Under the pieces are notes generated by a model. It ran no database searches. It was not told the DNA's origin and saw nothing but the letters and a program-made list of their open reading frames with translations. A program made the position numbers and the translations under genes. DNA of 64,000 nt from Egaibacter sp046050465 (GTDB lineage Bacteria; Pseudomonadota; Gammaproteobacteria; Burkholderiales; Burkholderiaceae_C): positions 1 to 64,000 of the forward strand of contig JBJOPS010000023.1 in NCBI GenBank assembly GCA_046050465.1, read 5' to 3'. Shown piece by piece: positions 19,692 to 27,398 of the stretch (position 1 is the stretch's first letter; the number at the start of each line of letters is the position of its first letter).

Positions 19692-21068
19692 ATGAGGGAT
19701 GCCTATTTCATGACCATGGCGCTGGCGCAGGCCAGAAGTGCAGCTGATGCGGGGGAAGTGCCAGTAGGTGCTGTAGTTGTCAAAGACGGCTCGGTCATTG
19801 CCACGGGCCATAATGAGTCGATTGGCCGTCACGATCCCACGGCACATGCCGAGATCATGGCGCTACGGGCTGCCGCGCTGGTACTGGGCAATTATCGGTT
19901 GGATGGCTGTGAATTATTCGTTACTCTGGAGCCTTGCCCCATGTGCAGCGGGGCCATCCTCCACTCGCGGCTCAACCGCATTGTCTATGGTGCAACCGAA
20001 CCCAAGACCGGTGCTGCAGGCTCGGTGACAAACCTGTTTGAGAACCGACGTTTAAATCATCAAACGCAAGTGCTTGGTGGTGTGTTGGCAGCTGAATGCG
20101 CGGCGGTGGTACACGAGTTTTTCCGGAACAGGCGAGTTGAGGCCCGGCGCGCCTGTTCACCGTTGCGCGAAGACGCTGTACGTACGCCGAATGAGCGGTT
20201 TACAGATTTGCAGGAGTATCCTTGGAAGCCGCGCTATATCAGCAATTTGCCAAGTCTTGCTGGTCTGCGGCTTCATTATCTGGACGAAGGCGCGCGCGAT
20301 GCCTCATTAACGTGGCTATGCCTGCACGGTAACCTGGCCTGGAGCTACCTGTATCGCAAGATGATTCCCATTTTTCTGGCTGCAGGTTTTCGGATCGTGG
20401 CCCCTGACTTGATTGGCTTTGGCAAGAGTGACAAACCCAAAAAAGACACGGCCCATCATTTCCTCTGGCATCGGCAGATTCTCCTTGAACTGGTCGAGCG
20501 ACTGAGTTTGCGCAACGTTGTGCTTGTGGTACAGGACTGGGGGGGGGTATTAGGTCTGACGCTTCCGATGGCGTCACCTGATCGCTACCGCGGCCTGCTG
20601 ATCATGAATACTTGGTTGGGTACACATGACATACCTTTGTCCTGTGGATACCTGAACTTGCGCGAGATGTGTGCAAAATACCCTGAACTCGACGTGGCAC
20701 GTTTAATCGCTCAAGTGAACCCGCCTTTGAGTGAACCGGAGTGTGCGGCCTACAATGCCCCATTCCCGGGTCATGGCCACCAAGCGGCTCTGCGCGCTTT
20801 TGCCGCCATGGAGCCCCAGTTTCCAGATTCCGATGGGGCTGACCTGTCCCGTATGGCGCGCTTGTTCTGGTCTGATCACTGGCAAGGACAGACCCTGATG
20901 GCAGCCGGCTTGCAAGACCCGTTGGCGAATTTGTCCGCGATGCAAAACCTGCGGCAACTGATCCGAGGTTGCCCGCCGATCATGGAGGTGCCTCAGGCGG
21001 GCCATTTTGTGCAGGAGCATGGCGAGTCGATTGCTCAAGCTGCGGTTGTGCATTTCAGGCCTGCATAA
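19692..21068 (+). CDS. tadA: tRNA adenosine(34) deaminase fused to a haloalkane-dehalogenase-like hydrolase
   Basis: One uninterrupted 458-codon frame with two enzymes. Residues 1-155 are TadA, which makes inosine-34 in tRNA-Arg(ACG): zinc and proton-shuttle residues are HAE (52-54) and PCPMC (81-85). Residues about 178-458 are an alpha/beta hydrolase very close in motif order to DhlA-type haloalkane dehalogenases: HGNLAWSYLYRKMIP (212-226), nucleophile Asp282 in VVQDWGG, Asp409 in GLQDPL and His438 in AGHFVQEHGE. The halide-side Trp283 and Asn214 are present. Stand-alone TadA is ~150-180 residues and dehalogenases ~300, so this is a true fusion rather than an extended TadA. Confidence 0.9.
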   Translation: MRDAYFMTMALAQARSAADAGEVPVGAVVVKDGSVIATGHNESIGRHDPTAHAEIMALRAAALVLGNYRLDGCELFVTLEPCPMCSGAILHSRLNRIVYGATEPKTGAAGSVTNLFENRRLNHQTQVLGGVLAAECAAVVHEFFRNRRVEARRACSPLREDAVRTPNERFTDLQEYPWKPRYISNLPSLAGLRLHYLDEGARDASLTWLCLHGNLAWSYLYRKMIPIFLAAGFRIVAPDLIGFGKSDKPKKDTAHHFLWHRQILLELVERLSLRNVVLVVQDWGGVLGLTLPMASPDRYRGLLIMNTWLGTHDIPLSCGYLNLREMCAKYPELDVARLIAQVNPPLSEPECAAYNAPFPGHGHQAALRAFAAMEPQFPDSDGADLSRMARLFWSDHWQGQTLMAAGLQDPLANLSAMQNLRQLIRGCPPIMEVPQAGHFVQEHGESIAQAAVVHFRPA

Positions 21069-21129
21069 TGCAATGCCCCATATCCGTACTAATTAATAAC
21101 CATTCCGGCTACGCTGCCCGAATCTCGTT

Positions 21130-22119
21130 GTGCAAAAAAAGCATATTTACATCTACTCACCGTCTGGCGCCGTAAGAGACAGGGCCGCCTTCAAGAGGGG
21201 CCTTGCCCGCTTAAAAACACTGGGCCATGAGGTCGAGGTGGATCAAGATGCATTGGCCAGTTACATGCGTTTTGCCGGTGATGACCAAACCAGGCTTGCG
21301 GCCATTCATCGGGCTGCCGCCAGTGGCGCGGACGTAGCACTGATTTCACGCGGTGGCTATGGTCTTACACGTATTCTGAGAGGCGTCAATTACAAAATGG
21401 TAGCCCGATCCATTGACAACGGCATGATGTTTGTCGGAATAAGCGACTTCACGGCTTTCTCTCTGGCGGTACTGGCGAAAACTGGCAGGGTCACCTGGGC
21501 AGGCCCGGCACTGTGTGAGGGTTTTGGCGTGGGTGGCAAAACTGACGGCCACGGCCATGACGCTATCATCAGGCCGGACGAAATCATGGAAGATTGTTTC
21601 AACGACGTGCTGACCGGTCAGGGCGAGGGTGCCGGTTGGCGTCAAAGCCCCGCACCTCTTGCCACTGCTCCAAATTTATCAGTAGGAAATTCATATTCGA
21701 CAAGGGGTAAATCAAATTTCTTTTGTAAAAATGCGATCCTTTGGGGTGGCAATCTGGCCGTACTAAGTTCGTTGGTCGGAACTCCTTATTTGCCCGATGT
21801 CAAAAACGGTATTTTGTTTCTGGAAGATGTGGCTGAGCACCCTTATCGGATAGAACGGTTGCTGACGCAGCTGTTATATGCCGGGATACTGGCAAGACAA
21901 AAAGCAATCATTCTGGGCCAGTTCACAGAATACAAACTGGCGCAGCATGACAAGGGTTTCAAGCTTCAAACGGTGGTCAACTGGTTGCGTAGCCAGATCA
22001 AGGTCCCTGTGTTGACCAACCTCCCTTATGGGCACGTTCCGACCAAAGTGATGCTGCCGGTTGGTGCAAAGGTAAAACTCGCGGTGGATGAGAGAGATGC
22101 CCTCCTAATCTGGGGCTAA
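21130..22119 (+). CDS. ldcA: LD-carboxypeptidase (peptidase S66)
   Basis: Removes the terminal D-Ala from murein tetrapeptides during cell-wall recycling in the cytoplasm, 329 residues. It has ISRGGYGLTRIL, the nucleophile Ser in FVGISDFTAFSL, the catalytic Glu in NGILFLEDVAEHPYRIER and His in LPYGHVPTKVMLPVG. The start is GTG at 21130 (MQKKHIYIYSPSGAV). Residues about 178-200 are encoded by an AT-rich stretch (21661-21735) unlike the rest. tadA-ldcA adjacency is common in Burkholderiales. Confidence 0.9.
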   Translation: MQKKHIYIYSPSGAVRDRAAFKRGLARLKTLGHEVEVDQDALASYMRFAGDDQTRLAAIHRAAASGADVALISRGGYGLTRILRGVNYKMVARSIDNGMMFVGISDFTAFSLAVLAKTGRVTWAGPALCEGFGVGGKTDGHGHDAIIRPDEIMEDCFNDVLTGQGEGAGWRQSPAPLATAPNLSVGNSYSTRGKSNFFCKNAILWGGNLAVLSSLVGTPYLPDVKNGILFLEDVAEHPYRIERLLTQLLYAGILARQKAIILGQFTEYKLAQHDKGFKLQTVVNWLRSQIKVPVLTNLPYGHVPTKVMLPVGAKVKLAVDERDALLIWG

Positions 22120-22153
22120 GGAGTCTCTGCAAAACCCCGCCAACCACCAAGCG

Positions 22154-22176
22154 CACGCGAACGCGAACGCGAACGC
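22154..22176. repeat. Hexanucleotide tandem repeat
   Basis: The unit ACGCGA is repeated three and a half times in the gap between the convergent ldcA and ferredoxin reductase genes, ending directly at the reductase stop codon. It could vary in copy number without affecting either protein. Confidence 0.85.
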
Positions 22177-23280
22177 TCAATCGAAAACCGGTGTCTCAAC
22201 GCCCAGCACTTTGTGCAATTTCGGACTGGTGGTGGTGTACTGCAGATGAATCTTCTTCTCGGGGAAGATGAATGGCGCGGCGCCAAAGGCAGCCAGGGCG
22301 CATTCGTGAAAACCGCTGAGAATCAGCTTTTTCTTGCCGGGATACACATTAATGTCGCCCACAGCAAAAATGCCGGGTACGCTGGTGGAAAACTTCTCGG
22401 TGTCCACCTTGAGCTGTTTGCGCTCGATGTCCAGACCCCACTCGGCGATAGGGCCCAGCTTCGGGCTCAGACCAAAAAACACCAGCATCACATCCAGCGG
22501 CACCACGCGGGTGATGCCGTCGCTGCCGGTAACTTTGGCGCCGGTGAGTTTGCCGTCTTTTTCTTCAAGGCCGGTTACCTGGCCGATGACGAATTGCATT
22601 TCATATGCGTCGCACAGTTCTTTCATCTTGGCCACGCTGGCTGGTGCAGCCTTGAAACCGTCGCGGCGGTGCACCAGGATGACGCTTTCGGCCTTGTGCG
22701 GGCTGTCCTTGACGAAATCCAGCGCCCAGTCGAGTGCAGAGTCGCCGCCGCCCACGATGACGAGGTTTTTGCCGGCAAAGTCCATCGGGTTTTTGACCCG
22801 GTAGAAAAGCTGCGAACCATCAAACTTGTCCAGGCCATCCACTTTGAGCGTGCGTGGCTGAAACGCGCCGACACCGGCTGCGATGAAGATGGTCTTGGTC
22901 AGGAACCGGGTGCCCTTGGACGTCTGAACGAAGAAGCGGCCATCGTCACGCTTTTCAACCACGGTAACTTCCTGGCCGAAATGGAACGTGGCGCCAAACG
23001 GCTCGATCTGCTTGAGCAGGTTGTCGGTCAGCTCCTGGCCGGTGCACACGGGCACGGCGGGGATGTCGTAAATGGGTTTGTCGGGGTATAGCTCGACACA
23101 CTGGCCACCGGGGTAGGCCAGTGAATCGATCACGTGGGCCTTGATTTCCAGCAGGCCCAGCTCAAACACCTGAAAAAGGCCAACCGGGCCGGCGCCCACG
23201 ATGACCGCATCCGTCTCGATAGGCCCGTCGTGGGCATGCGCAGTATTGATGATCACTTCTTGATTCAGTTTGGGTTCCAT
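22177..23280 (-). CDS. Ferredoxin/flavodoxin-NADP+ reductase, thioredoxin-reductase-like
   Basis: A 367-residue FAD enzyme of the TrxR-like FNR group: FAD site GAGPVGLF (29-36), NADPH site VIVGGGDSALDWAL, and FAVGDI near the C-terminus. There is no CxxC redox pair where thioredoxin reductases have one, supporting ferredoxin-NADP+ reductase. The ATG at 23280 gives MEPKLNQEVIINTA. It starts 8 bp after fdxA, which probably encodes its partner, and could help feed electrons to the ferredoxin-type sulfite reductase encoded upstream. Confidence 0.92.
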   Translation of the reverse strand: MEPKLNQEVIINTAHAHDGPIETDAVIVGAGPVGLFQVFELGLLEIKAHVIDSLAYPGGQCVELYPDKPIYDIPAVPVCTGQELTDNLLKQIEPFGATFHFGQEVTVVEKRDDGRFFVQTSKGTRFLTKTIFIAAGVGAFQPRTLKVDGLDKFDGSQLFYRVKNPMDFAGKNLVIVGGGDSALDWALDFVKDSPHKAESVILVHRRDGFKAAPASVAKMKELCDAYEMQFVIGQVTGLEEKDGKLTGAKVTGSDGITRVVPLDVMLVFFGLSPKLGPIAEWGLDIERKQLKVDTEKFSTSVPGIFAVGDINVYPGKKKLILSGFHECALAAFGAAPFIFPEKKIHLQYTTTSPKLHKVLGVETPVFD

Positions 23281-23288
23281 GATTTCTC

Positions 23289-23618
23289 TTAACGGACCAG
23301 CAGGTTGAGCTTGTCGGTCTTGTCTTTCCAGTCGTCGGCGTCGGGCAGCGGCGCCTTGCGTTTGGTGATGCTTTTCCATGTGGGCAGCTTGGCCAGATCG
23401 GCATTGAGCTGGGTCATGTGCTGCTGGTCGGCGGGCACGTCTTCTTCAGCATAGATGGCGTTCACCGGGCATTCGGGAATGCACACGGCGCAATCGATGC
23501 ACTCATCGGGGTCGATGGTCAGGAAATTGGGGCCTTCGCGAAAGCAATCGACGGGACAAACATCCACGCAATCGGTGTATTTGCATTTGATACAGGCTTC
23601 GGTGACGATGTGAGTCAT
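23289..23618 (-). CDS. fdxA: 7Fe-8S ferredoxin FdxA
   Basis: A 109-residue ferredoxin with the cysteine pattern of Azotobacter FdI shifted by one: Cys9, Cys17 and Cys50 for the [3Fe-4S] cluster and Cys21, Cys40, Cys43 and Cys46 for the [4Fe-4S] cluster. The C-terminal extension (ADLAKLPTWKSITKRKAPLP) is typical of FdxA. It is followed by the ferredoxin reductase gene 8 bp later. A perfect 10-bp inverted repeat lies 23 bp upstream of its ATG. Confidence 0.96.
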   Translation of the reverse strand: MTHIVTEACIKCKYTDCVDVCPVDCFREGPNFLTIDPDECIDCAVCIPECPVNAIYAEEDVPADQQHMTQLNADLAKLPTWKSITKRKAPLPDADDWKDKTDKLNLLVR

Positions 23619-23640
23619 GTGATGGTTTTTCGACGAATAG

Positions 23641-23671
23641 GTGGAAACCCTCTATTTTATTGGGTTTCCAC
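23641..23671 (-). promoter_or_regulatory. Perfect 10-bp inverted repeat upstream of fdxA
   Basis: Arms gtggaaaccc and gggtttccac flank an 11-bp AT-rich spacer (tctattttatt). On the minus strand the spacer reads AATAAAATAGA, a possible -10 element, so a bound protein would cover the fdxA promoter. No T-run follows in either direction, which argues against a terminator. The binding protein is unknown. Confidence 0.5.
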
Positions 23672-23735
23672 AAGGAGCCGCGCGGGCGACGCAAATGCGG
23701 TGGCAGGTATATTTGTTCGCTATGGGCTTATTCAG

Positions 23736-25088
23736 TTAGTTGATCAGCACCGCACCCGAGGTCTTGTGGGATGCCGTATCGATCAGGACCACCGACCCCA
23801 GAACGCGGGATTGGCTATAGGGCAGCGTGGCAATCGGCTCCTGCAGGCTCAGCTCGATATGGCCGATGGCGTTGGGCTCGAGCTGGGTGGCGTCTTCCTC
23901 GGCCAGCGTATTGACGTTGAGCCGGTGAACCACACGTTTGACCCTGGCTTTCACCCAGCGGTGGCCATGCAGCGCCCAATAGACACGTCCGGCTACCAGC
24001 GGCTCGTCATCCAGCCAGGCCACCGTGGCACGCAACTCGCGCGAGGGGGTGAAACCGGCTTCGCTGGCCAGCAGCCAGTCGCCACGCGACACATCCACTT
24101 CACGGTCCAGCACGATGCCGGCGCTGTGACCCGCCAGCACGTTGGTTGGGCGACGGGCATGGTCCAGCACCTGGGCTACCGTGGCGGTCTGGCCGCTGGG
24201 CAGGATGGAGATTTGTTGCCCGGTCTGCACGGCACCGGTGGCCACGCGGCCCCAGAATACGCGGCGGCCCTGCGAGGTGTCGCTGCTGGAAGAAAACTTT
24301 TCGACCCATTGCACCGGGAAGGCGAATGCCTGGCCAATTTCAGCCAGGGTACCGGGCAGGTGCTCCAGAATCTGCAGCAGACTGGGGCCGGTGTAGCCGC
24401 ACCAGCCGCTGTTTTGCGCCGCCAGGCCTTCGCCACAGCGGTCCACCACGTTCCAGCCTTTCAGGGCCGAGACCGGCACGATGGCTTTCACCGGAATCTG
24501 CGCGGCTTGCGCAAAGCGGGTGAGGGCACCGCTGATGTTGCGGTAAGCCAGTGTGGAGTTGGCCACCGCGTCGAGCTTGTTCACGGCAAACACGATGCTG
24601 GACACGCGCAACAGGTTGGCCAGCAGGCTGTGGCGGCGGGTTTGCACCAGCAGCTCCATCTGCGGGTTGTTCCAGTCCAGCTTGGTGGCATCGACCAGCA
24701 CCACGGCGGCATCGGCACTGCTGGCGGCGGTGACCATGTTGCGGGTGTACTGCTCGTGGCCGGGTGCGTCGCCAATGATGAACTTGCGCTCTTCGGTGTT
24801 GAAGTAGCGGTAGGCCACGTCAATGGTGATGCCCTGCTCGCGCTCGGCCGAGAGGCCATCGGTCAGCAGTGCCAGGTCGGTCTCGCCCTGGCGCTGCACA
24901 CCGGCCAGGTGGTCCTGCAGCACGGCCTTGCTGTCCACCAGCAGGCGGCCAATCAGCGTGCTCTTGCCGTCGTCCACCGAGCCGCAGGTGATGAATTTCA
25001 GTGCAGAACGCGTATTTTCAGTACCAAAAGTGGCCTCAGCCCTCGTGGAATATGCAGATTCAGCTATCAAAGTTGTAGCGGTTGTCAT
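23736..25088 (-). CDS. cysN: Sulfate adenylyltransferase subunit 1 (GTPase)
   Basis: GTPase subunit that drives APS formation from sulfate and ATP with CysD. The 450-residue protein has the P-loop GSVDDGKST (36-44), GDAPGHEQYTRNMVTAA and the NKLD base-specificity motif. There is no fused CysC kinase domain, consistent with direct APS reduction by the CysH here. The first ~25 residues (MTTATTLIAESAYSTRAEAT) are encoded by a dispersed repeat and resemble the N-terminus of the DUF934 protein in the same operon. Confidence 0.95.
   Translation of the reverse strand: MTTATTLIAESAYSTRAEATFGTENTRSALKFITCGSVDDGKSTLIGRLLVDSKAVLQDHLAGVQRQGETDLALLTDGLSAEREQGITIDVAYRYFNTEERKFIIGDAPGHEQYTRNMVTAASSADAAVVLVDATKLDWNNPQMELLVQTRRHSLLANLLRVSSIVFAVNKLDAVANSTLAYRNISGALTRFAQAAQIPVKAIVPVSALKGWNVVDRCGEGLAAQNSGWCGYTGPSLLQILEHLPGTLAEIGQAFAFPVQWVEKFSSSSDTSQGRRVFWGRVATGAVQTGQQISILPSGQTATVAQVLDHARRPTNVLAGHSAGIVLDREVDVSRGDWLLASEAGFTPSRELRATVAWLDDEPLVAGRVYWALHGHRWVKARVKRVVHRLNVNTLAEEDATQLEPNAIGHIELSLQEPIATLPYSQSRVLGSVVLIDTASHKTSGAVLIN
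25025..25081 (+). repeat. Dispersed mini-repeat forming the cysN N-terminus
   Basis: The core gctatcaaagttgtagc is at 25063-25079, preceded by ggcctcagccctcgt and gaatatgcagattca. It lies inside the cysN coding sequence directly after the start codon, read on the minus strand as LIAESAYSTRAEATF. Confidence 0.85.
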
Positions 25089-25124
25089 TTTAAAGAATCC
25101 TAGTAAACCAGCACGTCTTTTGTC

Positions 25125-25180
25125 CAGCAGCCCCCAGCAAGGGGGAAAGCGGCCACACGAAGTGGGCAAGCCGGGGGGTG
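25125..25180 (-). repeat. GC-rich dispersed element (second family) between cysD and cysN
   Basis: On the minus strand it reads cacccccc, gcttgcccacttcgtg, gccgctttcccccttgctgg and gggctgctgg. The CCCCC-N-GGGGG hairpin with a CACTTCGTG block resembles the 41.8 kb element inside xdhA and elements common in Comamonadaceae. It fills most of the 93-bp gap between cysD and cysN. Confidence 0.6.
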
Positions 25181-25181
25181 T

Positions 25182-26180
25182 TCAAAAATACCCGTCTTTC
25201 TTGCGCTTCTCCATCGAAGCCTCGGAGGTCTTGTCGTCCATGCGGGTGGCGCCGCGCTCGCTCACGTCGGCGGCCAGCGTTTCGATCACCACGTCCGCCG
25301 GGGTGGCGGCCAGGCTCTCCACCGGGCAGGTGCAGGTGATGTCGCCCACAGTGCGAAAACGCACGTCACGGGTGACCACCTGCTCGCCGTCGCGCGCGGG
25401 GGTGAGGTCGGTCAGCGGCACCAGCAAACCCTTGCGCTCGATCACTTCACGTTTGTGCGTGTAGTAGATGGAGGGCAGGGCGATCTGCTCGCGCTCGATG
25501 TATTGCCACACGTCCAGCTCGGTCCAGTTGCTGATGGGGAACACGCGGAAATGCTCACCCTGCTGCAATTTGGTGTTGAACAGCGTCCACAGCTCGGGGC
25601 GCTGGGCCTTGGGCTGCCACTGGCCGAAGCTGTCGCGGTGGGAAAAGATGCGCTCCTTGGCGCGGGCTTTCTCCTCGTCGCGGCGGGCGCCGCCAATCAG
25701 CGCGTCAAAGCGGAATTCTTCAATGGCTTCGAGCAGCGTAACCGACTGGTGCACATTGCGGCTCTCGCCAGGGTGGGCCAGGCGCACGGTGCCGCGCTTC
25801 ATGGAGTCTTCCACGTTGCGCACGATCAGTTCGGCGCCGAGTTCCTGGGCGCGGAAGTCACGGAATGCGGTTACTTCGGGGAAGTTGTGACCGGTGTCGA
25901 TCATCAAGAGCGGGTAGGGGATGCCCCCGCCGCCGGTTGTGGCTACATTCTTGGCACCGAAGGCTTTTTCAGCGCATTTCAGCAGCACCAGCGAATCCTT
26001 GCCGCCCGAAAACAGCAGCGTGGGGCGCTCAAACGTGGCGGCAACTTCGCGCAGGATGAAGATGGTTTCTTCCTCCAGCGCATCAAGGTGGGTGTTGCTG
26101 AGATGATGGCTCACGGGCAGGTTCGCAGGTACAAGGGTGGCAGTGGGGTCGATGAATTCAGGAGAAAGGCGTGCGTTCAT
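25182..26180 (-). CDS. cysD: Sulfate adenylyltransferase subunit 2
   Basis: Catalytic ATP sulfurylase subunit with the PP-loop SGGKDS at residues 58-63; 332 residues. Other conserved blocks are LMIDTGHNFPEVTAFRD, GGARRDEEKARAKERIFSHR and NWTELDVWQYIEREQIALPS. It needs CysN as GTPase partner. The ATG overlaps the cysH stop (ATGA at 26177-26180), and cysN follows after a 93-bp gap filled by a GC-rich repeat. Confidence 0.96.
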   Translation of the reverse strand: MNARLSPEFIDPTATLVPANLPVSHHLSNTHLDALEEETIFILREVAATFERPTLLFSGGKDSLVLLKCAEKAFGAKNVATTGGGGIPYPLLMIDTGHNFPEVTAFRDFRAQELGAELIVRNVEDSMKRGTVRLAHPGESRNVHQSVTLLEAIEEFRFDALIGGARRDEEKARAKERIFSHRDSFGQWQPKAQRPELWTLFNTKLQQGEHFRVFPISNWTELDVWQYIEREQIALPSIYYTHKREVIERKGLLVPLTDLTPARDGEQVVTRDVRFRTVGDITCTCPVESLAATPADVVIETLAADVSERGATRMDDKTSEASMEKRKKDGYF

Positions 26181-26992
26181 GCCGGGCTCTTTTCTGTGTT
26201 TCTCGGCGGCAGGGCCGAGCTGGGAGCGTCGTCGTCATGGTTGACGTGCAGGCCACATTCCTTGGCCGCCCCACCTTCGAGTTCAGCTTCCCACCACCAG
26301 CGCCCGGCGCGGAAATCTTCGCCCGCGGACACAGCACGGGTGCAGGGCGCACAGCCGATGCTGGGGAAAAACTGGTCATGCAGCGGGTTGTAGGCCACGC
26401 AGTTGACGTTGATGTAGTGCCACACGTCGCCCCAGGTCCAGTTGGCCAGCGGGTTGAGTTTGGTGCGTTCGGCGTAGGTGGTGTCGATCAGCGGCACGTC
26501 GGCGCGGGCGCCGGATTGCTCACGGCGCAGGCCGGTGATCCAGGCTTTTTTACCGGCCAGCGCACGCTCCAGCGGCTCCATCTTGCGAATGTCGCAGCAG
26601 GCTTTGCGCAGCGTGATGCTCTTGTACATCGCGTCTTTGCCTTCACGGGCCACAAACTGCACCACGGCCTCGTTTTTGGGCGTGAACACATGGATGGGCG
26701 CACGTGAACCGGCCTTGAGCTGCTCCAGCAATTGCAGCGTCTCTTTGTGCAGCATGCCGGTTTCCAGCACGAAGACGGGAATGTCCAGCGCCAGCGCATT
26801 GATCAGATGGGTGACCACCATGTCTTCGGCGCCGAGGCTGGAAGCCTGGGTAACCAGAGCCGTAGCACCGGCCGATGTGGCTGCGTAATCACGCGCGGCG
26901 GACTGCAGCAGGGCTTTGGTCTCGGCCAGCCTGGCGTCAAAATCAGCCGAAGCGCGGGCGTTAAGGCTGATGGCAGAGGCGATAGTGCTCAT
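26177..26992 (-). CDS. cysH: Adenylyl-sulfate (APS) reductase, [4Fe-4S] type
   Basis: Reduces APS (rather than PAPS) to sulfite with thioredoxin. The 271-residue protein has the cluster cysteines Cys132-Cys133 and Cys214/Cys217 (GCAPC) and the catalytic Cys246 in KECGLH, the set that marks APS-type reductases. LETGMLHKETLQLLE is the substrate loop. It overlaps both neighbours by ATGA: DUF934 upstream and cysD downstream. The absence of cysC in the window agrees with this specificity. Confidence 0.93.
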   Translation of the reverse strand: MSTIASAISLNARASADFDARLAETKALLQSAARDYAATSAGATALVTQASSLGAEDMVVTHLINALALDIPVFVLETGMLHKETLQLLEQLKAGSRAPIHVFTPKNEAVVQFVAREGKDAMYKSITLRKACCDIRKMEPLERALAGKKAWITGLRREQSGARADVPLIDTTYAERTKLNPLANWTWGDVWHYINVNCVAYNPLHDQFFPSIGCAPCTRAVSAGEDFRAGRWWWEAELEGGAAKECGLHVNHDDDAPSSALPPRNTEKSPA

Positions 26993-27396
26993 GCTGCGGC
27001 CTTTGTGGCAAACAGAGGCGCGGTCTGCACCGCATCGCCCTGGTAGAAGGCGTTGAAGCGGTCAAACTGCTGTTGGGCAAAACCGATGTCCTGATCGGCC
27101 CGTAACACGGCTGTATCGAAGCCCAAACGTTGCATCTGCACCAGTTGGTCGATCAGCACATCGCCGGTGGCGCGAATTTCACCCTTGAAAGCCAGACGGC
27201 GGCGTAGCAGAAACGCCTGGCTGTAGGCCCGGCCATCGCTGAACTTGGGGAAATTCAGGTCCACACGGTCCACGCCAGCCAGCTCCAGGGTGCGGGGGTC
27301 TTCGGTGTTGGCAATTTCCAGAATCTTCAGGTCTTTTTGGCCTTCAGCCCTCGTCGAATGTGCGTGAGAAGCTATTAATTTGATAGTAGTTTGCAT
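26989..27396 (-). CDS. DUF934 sulfite-reductase-associated protein
   Basis: A 135-residue DUF934 protein, a family that occurs next to siroheme sulfite reductases in Proteobacteria and is thought to assist them; no catalytic role is established. Conserved block: DLNFPKFSDGRAYSQAFLLR and then FKGEIRATGDVLIDQLVQMQ. Its first ~19 residues (MQTTIKLIASHAHSTRAEG) come from a dispersed repeat. It starts 2 bp after the cysI stop and overlaps cysH by 4 bases. Confidence 0.88.
   Translation of the reverse strand: MQTTIKLIASHAHSTRAEGQKDLKILEIANTEDPRTLELAGVDRVDLNFPKFSDGRAYSQAFLLRRRLAFKGEIRATGDVLIDQLVQMQRLGFDTAVLRADQDIGFAQQQFDRFNAFYQGDAVQTAPLFATKAAA
27335..27394 (+). repeat. Dispersed mini-repeat forming the DUF934 N-terminus
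   Basis: The core gctattaatttgatagt is at 27371-27387, preceded by ggccttcagccctcgt and gaatgtgcgtgaga. It occupies codons 2 to about 20 of the DUF934 gene and is read on the minus strand in the same phase as the cysN copy. Confidence 0.88.
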
Positions 27397-27398
27397 GA

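Noticed and set aside
23418..25103. 561-codon + strand frame opposite cysN
   Set aside because: His/Gly/Arg-rich shadow of cysN without recognisable domains.
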